The notes: generated from the letters alone by a model not told the origin. 64,000 nucleotides of DNA from Pseudomonas moraviensis (GCF_900105805.1 NZ_LT629788.1:3162001-3226000); one strand, 5' to 3'; positions 49,830 to 58,771 are shown, numbered from the stretch's first letter. Translations and numbers: made by a program.

Positions 49830-50426
49830 CTATTGCGGCCCATGGTTCCTCTCATAAGTCTCCTCCCCCATCGCCGCAATCTGCCCTTCAATCAACGCCT
49901 CGAACGGCTTGAGTAACGGCGCAAACGTCGTTGGCGCTTCAAGTGTTTCCAACGCCTGCACAATCGCCTCGATAGTCGATAACGCCCCCGGCCCCGGTGC
50001 CTTGCGCAAGCGATAGCGCGACACGCCGCCCTCGGCCAACGTCACCCGTGGCAACGCCGCCAGCAGCGGATTGAGGTGCAACATCTTGCGCGCCTTGCGC
50101 CATGTTCCATCCGGAACTACCAGCAACAGTGGTTCATCGGACTCGCCATAAGCCTGCATCGGTTGCGCATCATCAGCCGGAAACAACAATCGCGTTTGAT
50201 AACCCGGCCGGTTCAGCAGCGTCGGCAAATCCTCGAACACTTCACCGACAATCAGCTCGGCATTGCTCAGGCCAAGCGCCGCCAGGCGCGCGGTATTGAG
50301 CGCGTGACTGACCTCGCTCGGGTGCTGCAGCAGCAATACCCGGGTGCGGCTGTCGAGGTGCGGAATCAACGGGCACAGGCAATGGGTCTTTGGGCGCAGG
50401 CAGCGCTGGCATTGGGGTCGGGACAT
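49830..50426 (-). CDS. DTW-domain tRNA-uridine aminocarboxypropyltransferase family protein
   Basis: DTW proteins (TapT/YfiP class) transfer an aminocarboxypropyl group from S-adenosylmethionine to uridine in tRNA. The 198-residue protein has the N-terminal zinc-like cluster CQRCLRPKTHCLCP (Cys at 6, 9, 16, 18) and the DxTW motif as VPDGTWRKARKML, followed by YRLRKAPGPGALSTIEAIVQ. These are all the conserved blocks, in normal order. It is cytoplasmic. The next minus-strand gene upstream is the GbuR-like regulator, ending 6 bp before its ATG, so the two could share a transcript although their functions are unrelated. Confidence 0.87.
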   Translation of the reverse strand: MSRPQCQRCLRPKTHCLCPLIPHLDSRTRVLLLQHPSEVSHALNTARLAALGLSNAELIVGEVFEDLPTLLNRPGYQTRLLFPADDAQPMQAYGESDEPLLLVVPDGTWRKARKMLHLNPLLAALPRVTLAEGGVSRYRLRKAPGPGALSTIEAIVQALETLEAPTTFAPLLKPFEALIEGQIAAMGEETYERNHGPQ

Positions 50427-50432
50427 GATGGA

Positions 50433-51326
50433 TTACGCCTGATTCAATTGCGCTTTGAGCAAATCGCGGAAAGTCTGGATCAGCGGCTCGCGACTGCGAC
50501 CGCGGCGCATGATCATCGAAAACGGCGCCTGATAACCGAAAGTTGCCGGCAGCAAGACACGCAGATCACCCTTGTCGGCCCAGGCCTGCGCGTAGTGTTC
50601 CGGCAGATATCCGATGTACGCGCCGGAGAGCACCAGAATCAGTTGCGCTTCCATGCTTTCCACGGTCGCGGCGCTGTGTTTGAAACCGTGCCGCGCCAGT
50701 TCCGCCTGACTCCAGTAACCGCGCCCGACCATCCGTTGCTGGGTGATGACCTGCTCGGGGATGCGCCGCTCGTTGAACAGCGGATGACGACTGCTGCAAT
50801 ACAGCCAGTGCTGCTCGCGGTACAACGGCATGTAGACCAGACCACTCATGCGCGTGGAAAACGCGCCGATGGCCAGATCGAGGCGATTGTCCTGCACCCC
50901 GAGTTGCAACTCATAAGGGCTCATCACCGACAAATGCAAATGCACCGCCGGGTGTTCCTGACTGTAGGCGCCGATAGCCTCGGCGAACGGCAAGGCCTTG
51001 TCGCTGACCGTCGAGTCGATCACCCCGAGGTTGAGCGTGCCGCGCAGTTCGCCCTTGAGCGCGGCGGCGTATTGCTCGAAGCCTTCAAGCTCGGCAAGCA
51101 GGCGCAGGGTTTCCTGATGGAACAATTCGCCCTTGCTGGTCAGGCTGAACCCGCCGCGCCCACGATGGCACAGCACCAGACCGAGCGCGGCCTCGAGTTG
51201 GCTCATGTAGGTGCTGATCGCCGAGGTCGAGAGATTGAGTTCCTGCTGCGCATTGGCGAAACCCTGATGGCGTACGACGCTGGCGAAGATGCGCAAGAGT
51301 TTCAGGTCGGGTAAAGCGTTGGCCAT
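50433..51326 (-). CDS. gbuR: LysR-family regulator of the guanidinobutyrase block (GbuR-like)
   Basis: A LysR-type activator, 297 residues, with the N-terminal winged helix (LKLLRIFASVVRHQGFANAQ, ELNLSTSAISTYMSQLEAAL) and the two-lobed effector domain. It is divergent from gbuA, as gbuR is in P. aeruginosa, where it activates guanidinobutyrase expression in response to 4-guanidinobutyrate. The assignment rests mostly on that position. The ATG at 51326 with GGAG 6 bp before fits better than one five codons upstream. Between it and gbuA lies a 360-bp gap filled by a REP element and the promoters. Confidence 0.78.
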   Translation of the reverse strand: MANALPDLKLLRIFASVVRHQGFANAQQELNLSTSAISTYMSQLEAALGLVLCHRGRGGFSLTSKGELFHQETLRLLAELEGFEQYAAALKGELRGTLNLGVIDSTVSDKALPFAEAIGAYSQEHPAVHLHLSVMSPYELQLGVQDNRLDLAIGAFSTRMSGLVYMPLYREQHWLYCSSRHPLFNERRIPEQVITQQRMVGRGYWSQAELARHGFKHSAATVESMEAQLILVLSGAYIGYLPEHYAQAWADKGDLRVLLPATFGYQAPFSMIMRRGRSREPLIQTFRDLLKAQLNQA

Positions 51327-51364
51327 CAAAGACTCCACGAAAAGATCTGGAACACCACATCCCT

Positions 51365-51497
51365 TGTGGCGAGGGAGCTTGCTCCCGCTCGGCTGCGAAG
51401 CAGTCGCAAACCCGGTGAATACAGTTCAGCTGATGTACCGAGTCGAATGGTTTCGGGCCGGCTTCGCCGTCCAGCGGGAGCAAGCTCCCTCGCCACA
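51365..51497. repeat. REP/REPIN element (GGCGAGGGAGCTTGCTCCCGC type)
   Basis: Facing TGTGGCGAGGGAGCTTGCTC and GGGAGCAAGCTCCCTCGCCA copies between the divergent gbuR-like and gbuA genes. It is the only copy of this type in a divergent promoter region here, and the rest of that 360-bp gap shows no further gene. Confidence 0.85.
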
Positions 51498-51686
51498 AGT
51501 CATATACACATGGCCAACGAGTCTATCCCGCACCTCAGCATTAGTTTAGAAAAATCTGAACTAAGTTTTTGCCCGTAGCGATTCTTCCCCGCCACTGCAT
51601 TTCGCATCATCGGCCCCACAGCGGCGTGCGACCTGTGCTCAACGGCGCGCCGATATAAATAAAACAACGACGATGAGGCCCTACCC

Positions 51687-52637
51687 GTGGACAAGATTCT
51701 TCACCAACCACTGGGCGGCAACGAAATGCCGCGCTTCGGCGGCATCGCCACCATGCTCCGACTTCCCCATGTACCGACCGCTGCCGGCCTCGACGCTGCC
51801 TTCGTTGGCGTGCCGCTGGACATCGGCACTTCGCTGCGTCCCGGCACGCGTTTCGGGCCGCGCGACATCCGCACCGAATCGGTGATGATCCGCCCGTACA
51901 ACATGGCCACCGGTGCCGCGCCGTTCGACTCGCTGTCGGTTGCCGACATCGGTGACGTGGCGATCAACACCTTCAACCTGCTCGACGCCGTGCGCATCAT
52001 CGAAGAAGCCTACGACAACATTCTCGAGCACAACGTTGTTCCGATGACGCTGGGTGGCGACCACACCATCACTCTGCCGATCCTGCGCGCGATCCATAAA
52101 AAGCACGGCAAGGTTGGCCTGGTGCACATCGATGCCCACGCTGACGTCAACGACCACATGTTCGGCGAGAAAATCGCCCACGGCACCACGTTCCGTCGCG
52201 CCGTCGAAGAAGGTCTGCTCGATTGCGAGCGCGTGGTGCAGATCGGTTTGCGTGCACAGGGTTACACCGCCGACGACTTCAACTGGAGCCGCGACCAAGG
52301 CTTCCGCGTGGTCCAGGCCGAAGAGTGCTGGCACAAATCGCTGGCGCCACTGATGGCCGAAGTGCGCGAAAAAGTCGGCGGCGGTCCGGTCTATTTGAGT
52401 TTTGACATCGATGGCATCGACCCGGCCTGGGCGCCCGGCACCGGCACCCCGGAAATCGGTGGCCTGACCACCATTCAGGCGATTGAAATCATCCGTGGCT
52501 GTCAGGGCCTCGACCTGATCGGTTGCGATCTGGTAGAAGTCTCGCCCGCTTACGACACCACCGGCAACACCTCGCTGCTGGCCGCCAACCTGCTGTACGA
52601 AATGCTCTGCGTACTGCCTGGCGTGGTTCATCGCTGA
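51687..52637 (+). CDS. gbuA: Guanidinobutyrase
   Basis: This enzyme hydrolyses 4-guanidinobutyrate to 4-aminobutyrate and urea in the arginine decarboxylase/oxidase pathway. The 316-residue ureohydrolase starts MDKILHQPLGGNEMPRFGGI, nearly identical to P. aeruginosa GbuA. It has the binuclear Mn2+ ligands: His126 in LGGDHTITLP, Asp149, His151 and Asp153 in VHIDAHADVND, and the Asp pair in LSFDIDGIDPAWAPGTGTPE. The GTG start follows GAGG by 8 bp. It leads a plus-strand run with an NTF2-like protein and two permeases, which would supply substrate. Confidence 0.93.
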   Translation: MDKILHQPLGGNEMPRFGGIATMLRLPHVPTAAGLDAAFVGVPLDIGTSLRPGTRFGPRDIRTESVMIRPYNMATGAAPFDSLSVADIGDVAINTFNLLDAVRIIEEAYDNILEHNVVPMTLGGDHTITLPILRAIHKKHGKVGLVHIDAHADVNDHMFGEKIAHGTTFRRAVEEGLLDCERVVQIGLRAQGYTADDFNWSRDQGFRVVQAEECWHKSLAPLMAEVREKVGGGPVYLSFDIDGIDPAWAPGTGTPEIGGLTTIQAIEIIRGCQGLDLIGCDLVEVSPAYDTTGNTSLLAANLLYEMLCVLPGVVHR

Positions 52638-52647
52638 GGGTCGGGTC

Positions 52648-53070
52648 ATGCACGCACGTGATCAGGTTCTGCAAGCGGCCGCCGATCTGGTGTCCGCCTT
52701 CGCCCGTAACGATCGCGAAGCTTATTTCGGCGCGTTCAGCGCCGATGCAAGTTTCGTTTTCTACACCCTCGATCAGCCATTGCTGTCGCGCGATGCCTAT
52801 CAGGCCTTGTGGGATAGCTGGCGTGCCGAGGACGGTTTCGAGGTGCTGTCGTGCACCTCGAGCAACGCCTTCGTCAGCCTGCAGGGTGACGTGGCGATTT
52901 TCATCCATGACGTGGCCACCGAGCTGCGCATGCAAGGGGAGCAACACTTCAGCCAGGAGCGCGAGACGATTGTTTTCCGCAAACAAGCGTCGAGCCTAGA
53001 ACAACAAGGCCTATGGCTGGCCTGTCACGAACATTTGTCCGCAATGCCGGAAGGGCTGCCACCCCCTTAG
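52648..53070 (+). CDS. NTF2/SnoaL-like protein of the gbu operon
   Basis: A 140-residue alpha+beta-barrel protein of the NTF2-like superfamily (DUF4440/SnoaL group), a fold used for binding small molecules or for dimer scaffolds. Visible are VLQAAADLVSAFARNDREAY, FGAFSADASFVFYTLDQPLL and the later DVAIFIHDVATELRMQGEQH strand pair. It starts 10 bp after gbuA and is thus in the same operon; a gene of this type occupies the same place next to gbuA in P. aeruginosa. Its role in guanidinobutyrate use is not known. Confidence 0.8.
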   Translation: MHARDQVLQAAADLVSAFARNDREAYFGAFSADASFVFYTLDQPLLSRDAYQALWDSWRAEDGFEVLSCTSSNAFVSLQGDVAIFIHDVATELRMQGEQHFSQERETIVFRKQASSLEQQGLWLACHEHLSAMPEGLPPP

Positions 53071-53121
53071 CCAATGGTGACGCTCACGCACGATGAGCGC
53101 GCCTGATGATCGGAGCAGATC

Positions 53122-54624
53122 ATGAATAACAACAACAACGAAAAAAGCCTTAGCAGCATCGAAACAAACGGGGTCGAACAGATCCCGGCTCATGAGCGCG
53201 ACGCCCGACCCAGCGACTTGTTTCGCTTGATCTTCGGCGGCGCCAATACCTTCGCCACCGCTGTGCTCGGCAGTTTCCCGGTGCTGTTCGGCCTGTCGTT
53301 TCAGGCCGGCGTCTGGGCGATTGTCCTGGGTGTGCTGGTCGGTGCGTTGATCCTCGCGCCGATGGGCCTGTTCGGCCCGCTCAATGGCACCAACAATGCC
53401 GTGTCTTCCGGTGCGCACTTCGGCGTGCACGGGCGGATTGTCGGTTCGTTCCTGTCGTTGCTGACGGCGATCGCGTTCTTCTCGCTGTCGGTGTGGAGTT
53501 CCGGCGATGCGCTGGTCGGCGGCGCCAAACGCCTCGTCGATTTGCCGGAAACCGACCTGACCCTGGGCCTGGCTTACGGTCTGTTCGCGCTGCTGGTGCT
53601 GACCGTGTGCATCTACGGTTTCCGCATCATGCTGTGGGTCAACCGTATCGCGGTGTGGGCCGCGAGCCTGTTGTTCCTGCTCGGCATCTTCGCCTTCGCT
53701 CCTGCTTTCGACAGCCAGTACGCCGGCAGCGTGGCACTGGGTCAGGCGGGGTTCTGGGCGGCATTCATCGGCGCGGCGCTGGTGGCGATGAGCAACCCGA
53801 TTTCCTTCGGTGCGTTCCTCGGCGACTGGTCGCGCTACATCCCGCGTGAGACACCGAAAGGCCGGATCATGCTGGCGGTGATCGCTGCGCAACTGGCAAC
53901 GTTGATCCCGTTCCTGTTCGGCCTCGCCACCGCCACTATCGTGGCGATCAAGGCACCGGACTACATCGCCGCGAACAACTACGTCGGCGGCTTGCTGGCG
54001 GTGTCACCGAGCTGGTTCTTCCTGCCGGTGTGCCTGATTGCGGTGATCGGCGGCATGTCCACCGGCACCACGTCGCTGTATGGCACCGGACTGGACATGT
54101 CCAGCGTGTTCCCCCGCGTCCTCTCCCGCGTCAAAGCGACTTTGCTGATCGGCGTGCTGTCGATCGCCTTCATCTTCATCGGCCGGTTTGCGGCGAATCT
54201 GGTGCAGAGCGTGTCGACCTTCGCCGTGCTGATCATCACCTGCACCACCCCGTGGATGGTGATCATGATCATCGGCCTGCTGGTGCGGCGCGGCTTCTAT
54301 TGCCCGGATGACCTGCAAGTGTTCACCCGCGGCGAACAGGGCGGACGCTACTGGTTCAACCACGGCTGGAACTGGCGCGGTCTGGGCGCGTGGATTCCGA
54401 GCGCACTGGTTGGCCTGTGCTTCGTCAACCTGCCGGGTCAGTTCGTCGGCCCGCTCGGCGAAATGGCCGGCGGCATCGACATCAGCCTGCCGGTGACGTT
54501 GGGCTTGGCCTCGGTGGTGTACCTGACGCTGCTCAAGCTGTTCCCGGAACCGCGCGAAGTGTTCGGGCCGAGCGATGTGCGCAGCGAAGCCGCCATAAAA
54601 CCCGAACTACGTCAGGCCGCCTGA
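53122..54624 (+). CDS. NCS1-family purine/cytosine permease-like transporter
   Basis: An inner-membrane cation symporter of 500 residues with about twelve helices, of the nucleobase:cation NCS1 family. The characteristic first regions are FRLIFGGANTFATAVLGSFP and GLFGPLNGTNNAVSSGAHFG, and later ISFGAFLGDWSRYIPRETPK with the WSRY motif. The family moves cytosine, allantoin or hydantoins. The gbuA context makes 4-guanidinobutyrate or a related compound a plausible substrate, but this is inference. The gene follows the NTF2-like gene by 51 bp; a REP element separates it from the next transporter. Confidence 0.84.
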   Translation: MNNNNNEKSLSSIETNGVEQIPAHERDARPSDLFRLIFGGANTFATAVLGSFPVLFGLSFQAGVWAIVLGVLVGALILAPMGLFGPLNGTNNAVSSGAHFGVHGRIVGSFLSLLTAIAFFSLSVWSSGDALVGGAKRLVDLPETDLTLGLAYGLFALLVLTVCIYGFRIMLWVNRIAVWAASLLFLLGIFAFAPAFDSQYAGSVALGQAGFWAAFIGAALVAMSNPISFGAFLGDWSRYIPRETPKGRIMLAVIAAQLATLIPFLFGLATATIVAIKAPDYIAANNYVGGLLAVSPSWFFLPVCLIAVIGGMSTGTTSLYGTGLDMSSVFPRVLSRVKATLLIGVLSIAFIFIGRFAANLVQSVSTFAVLIITCTTPWMVIMIIGLLVRRGFYCPDDLQVFTRGEQGGRYWFNHGWNWRGLGAWIPSALVGLCFVNLPGQFVGPLGEMAGGIDISLPVTLGLASVVYLTLLKLFPEPREVFGPSDVRSEAAIKPELRQAA

Positions 54625-54639
54625 TTACACACAAAACCC

Positions 54640-54727
54640 TGTAGGAGTGAGCCTGCTCGCGATGACTGCAGCACATTCGCCATCGATGTGACTGAAAGAC
54701 CGCTATCGCGAGCAGGCTCACTCCTAC
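54640..54727. repeat. REP/REPIN palindromic element (GTAGGAGTGAGCC type)
   Basis: Facing TGTAGGAGTGAGCCTGCTCG copies around a variable centre between the two transporter genes. Confidence 0.85.
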
Positions 54728-54780
54728 AAAGGAACTGATTTCAGCCTCGATATAAAAAAGACAATCGGAGACACGCCATC

Positions 54781-56160
54781 ATGGCTTTGGATTTATTCGT
54801 CGTCCTCATCTACGCCGCCGGCATGCTCTTGCTCGGCTACTTCGGCATGCGCAAGGCCAAGACCAACGAGGACTTTCTCGTCGCCGGTCGTAACCTCGGT
54901 CCGAGCCTGTACATGGGCACCATGGCCGCCACCGTGCTGGGCGGTGCGTCGACCGTCGGCACCGTGCGTCTGGGCTACGTGCATGGGATCTCCGGTTTCT
55001 GGCTGTGTGCGGCGCTGGGTTGCGGCATCGTTGCGCTGAACCTGTTCCTCGCCAAGCCGCTGCTGAAACTGAAGATCTACACCGTCACCCAGGTCCTGGA
55101 AAAACGCTACAACCCGATGGCCCGCTCGGCGAGCGCGGCGATCATGCTGGCTTATGCGCTGATGATCGGCGTGACCTCCATCCTCGCGATCGGCACCGTG
55201 CTGCAAGTGCTGTTCGGCCTGCCGTTCTGGATTTCGGTACTGCTCGGCGGTGGCGTGGTGGTGATCTATTCGGCGATCGGCGGCATGTGGTCGCTGACCC
55301 TGACCGACATCGTCCAGTTCATCATCAAGACTGTCGGCCTGATGTTCATCCTGTTGCCGATCTGCCTGTACCGCGTCGGCGGCTGGGACGAACTGGTGCT
55401 GAAACTGCCGGCCACCGCGTTCAACTTCACCACGATCGGCTGGGACACGATCATCACCTACTTCATGATCTACTTCTTCGGCATCCTCATCGGCCAGGAC
55501 ATCTGGCAACGGGTGTTCACCGTCAAGACCGCAAAAGTCGCGCAATACGCCGGCAGCATCGCGGGCATCTATTGCATCGTTTACGGCCTTGCCTGCGCGT
55601 TGATCGGCATGGCCGCGCACGTGCTGATTCCGGATCTGGACAACGTCAACAATGCCTTTGCGGCCATCGTCAAACTGTCGCTACCCGATGGCATCCGTGG
55701 TCTGGTGATCGCTGCTGCACTGGCGGCGATGATGTCCACCGCCAGCGCCGGCCTGCTCGCCGCAGCCACGACACTGACCGAAGACCTGCTGCCGAAACTG
55801 CGTGGCGGCAAACAGTCGAGCCTGGGCGTGAACCGATTGTTCACTCTACTGACTGGCGTAGTGGTTTTGGGAATCGCGCTGGTGGTGAATGATGTGATCA
55901 GCGCCCTCACCCTCGCCTACAACCTGTTGGTCGGTGGCATGCTGATTCCGCTGATCGGGGCAATTTTCTGGAAGCGCGCAACCACCGCCGGCGCGATCGC
56001 CAGCATGGGCCTGGGCTTTGCCACGGCGCTGCTGTTCATGTTCAAGGATGGTCTGGATGCCAACACGCCGATTTACTACAGCCTGGCTGTGGGTCTGGTG
56101 AGTTTTGTCGTGGTCAGCCTGATGTCCCGTCGCCCGGCAGTGGTAGCAACTGCGGTGTGA
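54781..56160 (+). CDS. Sodium:solute symporter (SSS family)
   Basis: A sodium-coupled symporter of 459 residues in the inner membrane, with about thirteen helices in the LeuT-type fold. Family landmarks are RKAKTNEDFLVAGRNLGP near the start, YLGM-like GTMAATVLGGASTVGTVRLG, GGMWSLTLTDIVQFIIKTVG and GLVIAAALAAMMSTASAGLL (the sodium-site helix with MSTASAG). Members carry proline, pantothenate or organic acids; position after gbuA suggests a nitrogen compound. An intrinsic terminator follows within 31 bp, so it is the last gene of the block. Confidence 0.86.
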   Translation: MALDLFVVLIYAAGMLLLGYFGMRKAKTNEDFLVAGRNLGPSLYMGTMAATVLGGASTVGTVRLGYVHGISGFWLCAALGCGIVALNLFLAKPLLKLKIYTVTQVLEKRYNPMARSASAAIMLAYALMIGVTSILAIGTVLQVLFGLPFWISVLLGGGVVVIYSAIGGMWSLTLTDIVQFIIKTVGLMFILLPICLYRVGGWDELVLKLPATAFNFTTIGWDTIITYFMIYFFGILIGQDIWQRVFTVKTAKVAQYAGSIAGIYCIVYGLACALIGMAAHVLIPDLDNVNNAFAAIVKLSLPDGIRGLVIAAALAAMMSTASAGLLAAATTLTEDLLPKLRGGKQSSLGVNRLFTLLTGVVVLGIALVVNDVISALTLAYNLLVGGMLIPLIGAIFWKRATTAGAIASMGLGFATALLFMFKDGLDANTPIYYSLAVGLVSFVVVSLMSRRPAVVATAV

Positions 56161-56190
56161 ATCGGCGGTAACGCTTTGATGTTTTCTTCA

Positions 56191-56226
56191 GCGGGTATGG
56201 CGTCGGTGGCCATGCCCGTTTTTTTC
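56191..56226 (+). terminator. Intrinsic terminator of the gbu/transporter block
   Basis: CGGGTATGGC/GCCATGCCCG-type stem followed by TTTTTTT, 31 bp after the symporter stop. Confidence 0.85.
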
Positions 56227-56242
56227 GCCTGGCGAAAAGCAA

Positions 56243-56300
56243 AAGATCGCAGCCTTCGGCAGCTTCTACTTTTGTAGAAACCGCCGAAGGCTGCGATCTT
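56243..56300. repeat. Palindrome of the GATCGCAGCCTTCGGC dispersed family
   Basis: AAGATCGCAGCCTTCGGC and its complement close on TCTAC/GTAGA inner arms. Fragments of the same family occur near 6690, 45781 and 60350-60385. Confidence 0.75.
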
Positions 56301-56320
56301 GAAATCTCTGATCGGAGGTA

Positions 56321-56449
56321 TTAACGCCGACGTGGCTGGCGCCGACGCTGTTCGTCGTCCGTGCGAATCGGTACCGGTTGCAGAGGCGGTTCGATCAAAC
56401 CGAGGGCAACTCCCAAATCGTGCAGCCAGTTCTGGATTTTCTCTTTCAT
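56321..56449 (-). CDS. PA1414-type small conserved protein
   Basis: A 42-codon gene whose product begins MKEKIQNWLHDLGVALGLIE and continues PPLQPVPIRTDDEQRRRQ, ending in Arg. That pattern, including 'LALGLIEPPLQPVPI', matches the PA1414 family of Pseudomonas. In P. aeruginosa the PA1414 region overlaps the low-oxygen-induced small RNA SicX, so a dual coding/RNA role is possible here but unproven. The inner ATG (56449) is chosen: its AGGGGG site is then 7 bp away, whereas the ATG at 56455 would sit on top of it. I see no clear Anr box (TTGAT-N4-ATCAA) upstream. Confidence 0.72.
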   Translation of the reverse strand: MKEKIQNWLHDLGVALGLIEPPLQPVPIRTDDEQRRRQPRRR

Positions 56450-56591
56450 CGTCATGCCCCCTTCAGGGTGGTGCTGAGCGGCCGGAATTCTGAGGCCGCT
56501 TCGCACTGATAATAGTCCGAAGTCCTACGCAATGCTCGGCCAAATCCGCAATGATCTGTTACTGAATTGAACAGGATCCGCGGCGATTGGT

Positions 56592-57485
56592 TCACGCTGT
56601 TTCACGCACTTCATCCAAAGCCACGGGATAGACCGCTTGCTGCACGTCGATCCAGGCGTTCAGGTTGGCCCCGGCCATGCCCTTGCGCCACATGAGCCAC
56701 GTTGTCGCACCCGCGAACGGTTCGGCCAGCGGATGCACGGCGACGCTTTCGCGGCCCGGCAGGCTGGCGAGCATCGACTCGGCCATCAGTGCCACACCGC
56801 TGCCGGCGATCACACAGGCGAGCATGCCCTGATACGACTCGATTTCCATCGGCCGGCCCATCGCCGCATGGTAGTGAGAAAACCAAGCCTCCAGGCGCAT
56901 GCGGTAGGAGCAGCCCTGACGAAAGGTAAACACCGCGCGCCCTTCCACGTCCCGCGCGCTGCGCACCGGTGGATGGTCGATTTCGGTGATCAGCACCAAG
57001 CGTTCCTCGCAAAGCGGCACGCCATCGAGGCCGGCCAGTTCCAGTGGCCCGTCAACCAATGCCGCGTCGAGGCGGCCGGTGAGCAAGCCTTCGAGCAATT
57101 CGCCGGTCGGCGCCGATTGCACCTGCAAATTCACCATCGGGTACTGCTTGTGATAACGCGCCAGCAACGCCGGCAGATGGATCGCCGCCGTGCTGTACAT
57201 GGTGCCCAGCACGAAGTCACCGGCCGGTTGCCCGCCCATCACCGCCGCGCTGGCCTGATCGCGCAGGGCAAACAGTTTCCCGGTGTAGTCGAGCAAAACC
57301 TTGCCCGCCGGCGACAACTGCAGGCGCTGCCGCTCGCGGACGAACAGTTCGACACCCAGCTGCTCTTCGAGCTGTTTCAGCCGCGTCGACAGGTTCGATG
57401 GCACGCGATGCAGGCGCTCGGCAGCGCGGGTGATCGAGCCTTCTTCGGCGACTGCCTGAAAAATCCGCAACTGACTGAATTCCAC
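56592..57485 (-). CDS. LysR-family regulator (PtrR-like)
   Basis: A LysR-type regulator of 297 residues. The N-terminal helix-turn-helix reads MEFSQLRIFQAVAEEGSITR, then AAERLHRVPSNLSTRLKQLE, and the effector domain follows (TMYSTAAIHLPALLARYHKQ). It resembles the putrescine-utilisation regulator PtrR of pseudomonads in the N-terminal 'VPSNLSTRLKQLEEQLGVEL' block, but I cannot prove orthology. It is divergent from an MFS transporter gene starting 104 bp away, the usual arrangement for a regulator and its target. Confidence 0.84.
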   Translation of the reverse strand: MEFSQLRIFQAVAEEGSITRAAERLHRVPSNLSTRLKQLEEQLGVELFVRERQRLQLSPAGKVLLDYTGKLFALRDQASAAVMGGQPAGDFVLGTMYSTAAIHLPALLARYHKQYPMVNLQVQSAPTGELLEGLLTGRLDAALVDGPLELAGLDGVPLCEERLVLITEIDHPPVRSARDVEGRAVFTFRQGCSYRMRLEAWFSHYHAAMGRPMEIESYQGMLACVIAGSGVALMAESMLASLPGRESVAVHPLAEPFAGATTWLMWRKGMAGANLNAWIDVQQAVYPVALDEVRETA

Positions 57486-57589
57486 CTGCTTTCTCCTGAA
57501 CAGAACAAGTTACTCACTATTATTCAATTTTAAAGAAAGTCAATCAGTCCTAGCCTGACGGTCATTGTTCCTCTGACGGAAGCCCGACC

Positions 57590-58771
57590 ATGTCGCCGTT
57601 GATACGTTTATCTGCCTGCTTCGTTGCCCTGATGCTGGCCATGGGCATCGGCCGTTTCGCCCTGACGCCTCAGATGCCGCACCTGCTCAGCGAAGGGCAG
57701 ATAGACCTCACCGCCGCCGGTCTGATCGCAGCCGCCAACTATCTCGGCTATCTGCTCGGGGCGCTGGATGCGATGTTCGCCCAGCGTCCGCGACAGGTGC
57801 AGCGACGGCTGCATGGCGGGCTGTGGCTGTGCGTGCTGCTGACACTGGCGTCTTTCTGGGCCAACGGTTTCTGGTCGCACCTGCTGTTGCGCTTTGGTAC
57901 CGGGGTGGCAAGTGCCTGGGTGGTGGTAATGATCACTTCGATCAGTCAGCCGCTGGCGGCGGCAGCAGGTCGTCCGCGCTGGGGCGCTCTGGTTTTCGCA
58001 GGGCCGGGTCTGGGGATTTTTCTCACAGGATTGCTGGCACTGGTCTCACATCGGTTGCAGCAGACATCAGCGACGCTGTGGCTGATTTACGCAGCCGCCG
58101 CATTGCTGATGATGCTTGGCGTCTGGCGGTTGTTGCCGCAGCCCGCGGCGATAAAGGAGACGGCGATCGCCCCTGCGACATCAGCTAACCGAGAGATTGG
58201 CCGACTGGCACTGGTGTATGCGCTCTACGGCATCGGCTACATCATTCCGGCGACGTTTCTGGCGCAGATGGCCAACGCGCAGTTTCATGGCCAGTGGCAG
58301 GCGGATCTGTTCTGGCCGTGCTTCGGCCTCGGCGCGGCGCTCGGTGTGTGGCTGGTGAGCCTGCGTCGGCATGATCCCGAGACCACGCGGCACTGGCTGA
58401 TGGCGACGTTGTGGCTGCAAGCGGCCGGCGTGTTCGCCTGTCTGCTGGGCAGCGGGCTCGGCCTGGCGTTGGGGGTGATCCTCTGCGGCACGCCGTTTCT
58501 GGCCTGCATGCAACTGGTGATGCAGCGCTCGCGGGAACTGGCACCCCACGCCACTCAACGCAATGCTGGAATGCTCACGGCGTGCTTCGCCGTCGGCCAG
58601 CTCAGCGGCCCGTTGCTGGCGGCGCTGAGCAGCCATTTCAGCGGCGGTTTGCAACCGGCGCTGCTGATCGCCGGCGCAGGCCTGTTGGCGGCAGGCGCGC
58701 TGGCGATGCAGCTAAAAGCTACTGGCCCAGCGCCTTGCGCAAACGCCGACGCAGCCACTGCTCGGCGCTGA
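57590..58771 (+). CDS. YbfB/YjiJ-family MFS transporter
   Basis: A major-facilitator permease of 393 residues with twelve helices, YbfB/YjiJ type. The start LSACFVALMLAMGIGRFALT, with the conserved GIGRF(A/G)xTPxMP motif, and the next LTAAGLIAAANYLGYLLGAL are typical. The second half opens with LALVYALYGIGYIIPATFLA. The substrate is unknown; sugar or drug export is possible. It is divergent from the LysR gene, which is its likely regulator. Its last 53 bp overlap the convergent DMT gene. Confidence 0.84.
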   Translation: MSPLIRLSACFVALMLAMGIGRFALTPQMPHLLSEGQIDLTAAGLIAAANYLGYLLGALDAMFAQRPRQVQRRLHGGLWLCVLLTLASFWANGFWSHLLLRFGTGVASAWVVVMITSISQPLAAAAGRPRWGALVFAGPGLGIFLTGLLALVSHRLQQTSATLWLIYAAAALLMMLGVWRLLPQPAAIKETAIAPATSANREIGRLALVYALYGIGYIIPATFLAQMANAQFHGQWQADLFWPCFGLGAALGVWLVSLRRHDPETTRHWLMATLWLQAAGVFACLLGSGLGLALGVILCGTPFLACMQLVMQRSRELAPHATQRNAGMLTACFAVGQLSGPLLAALSSHFSGGLQPALLIAGAGLLAAGALAMQLKATGPAPCANADAATARR

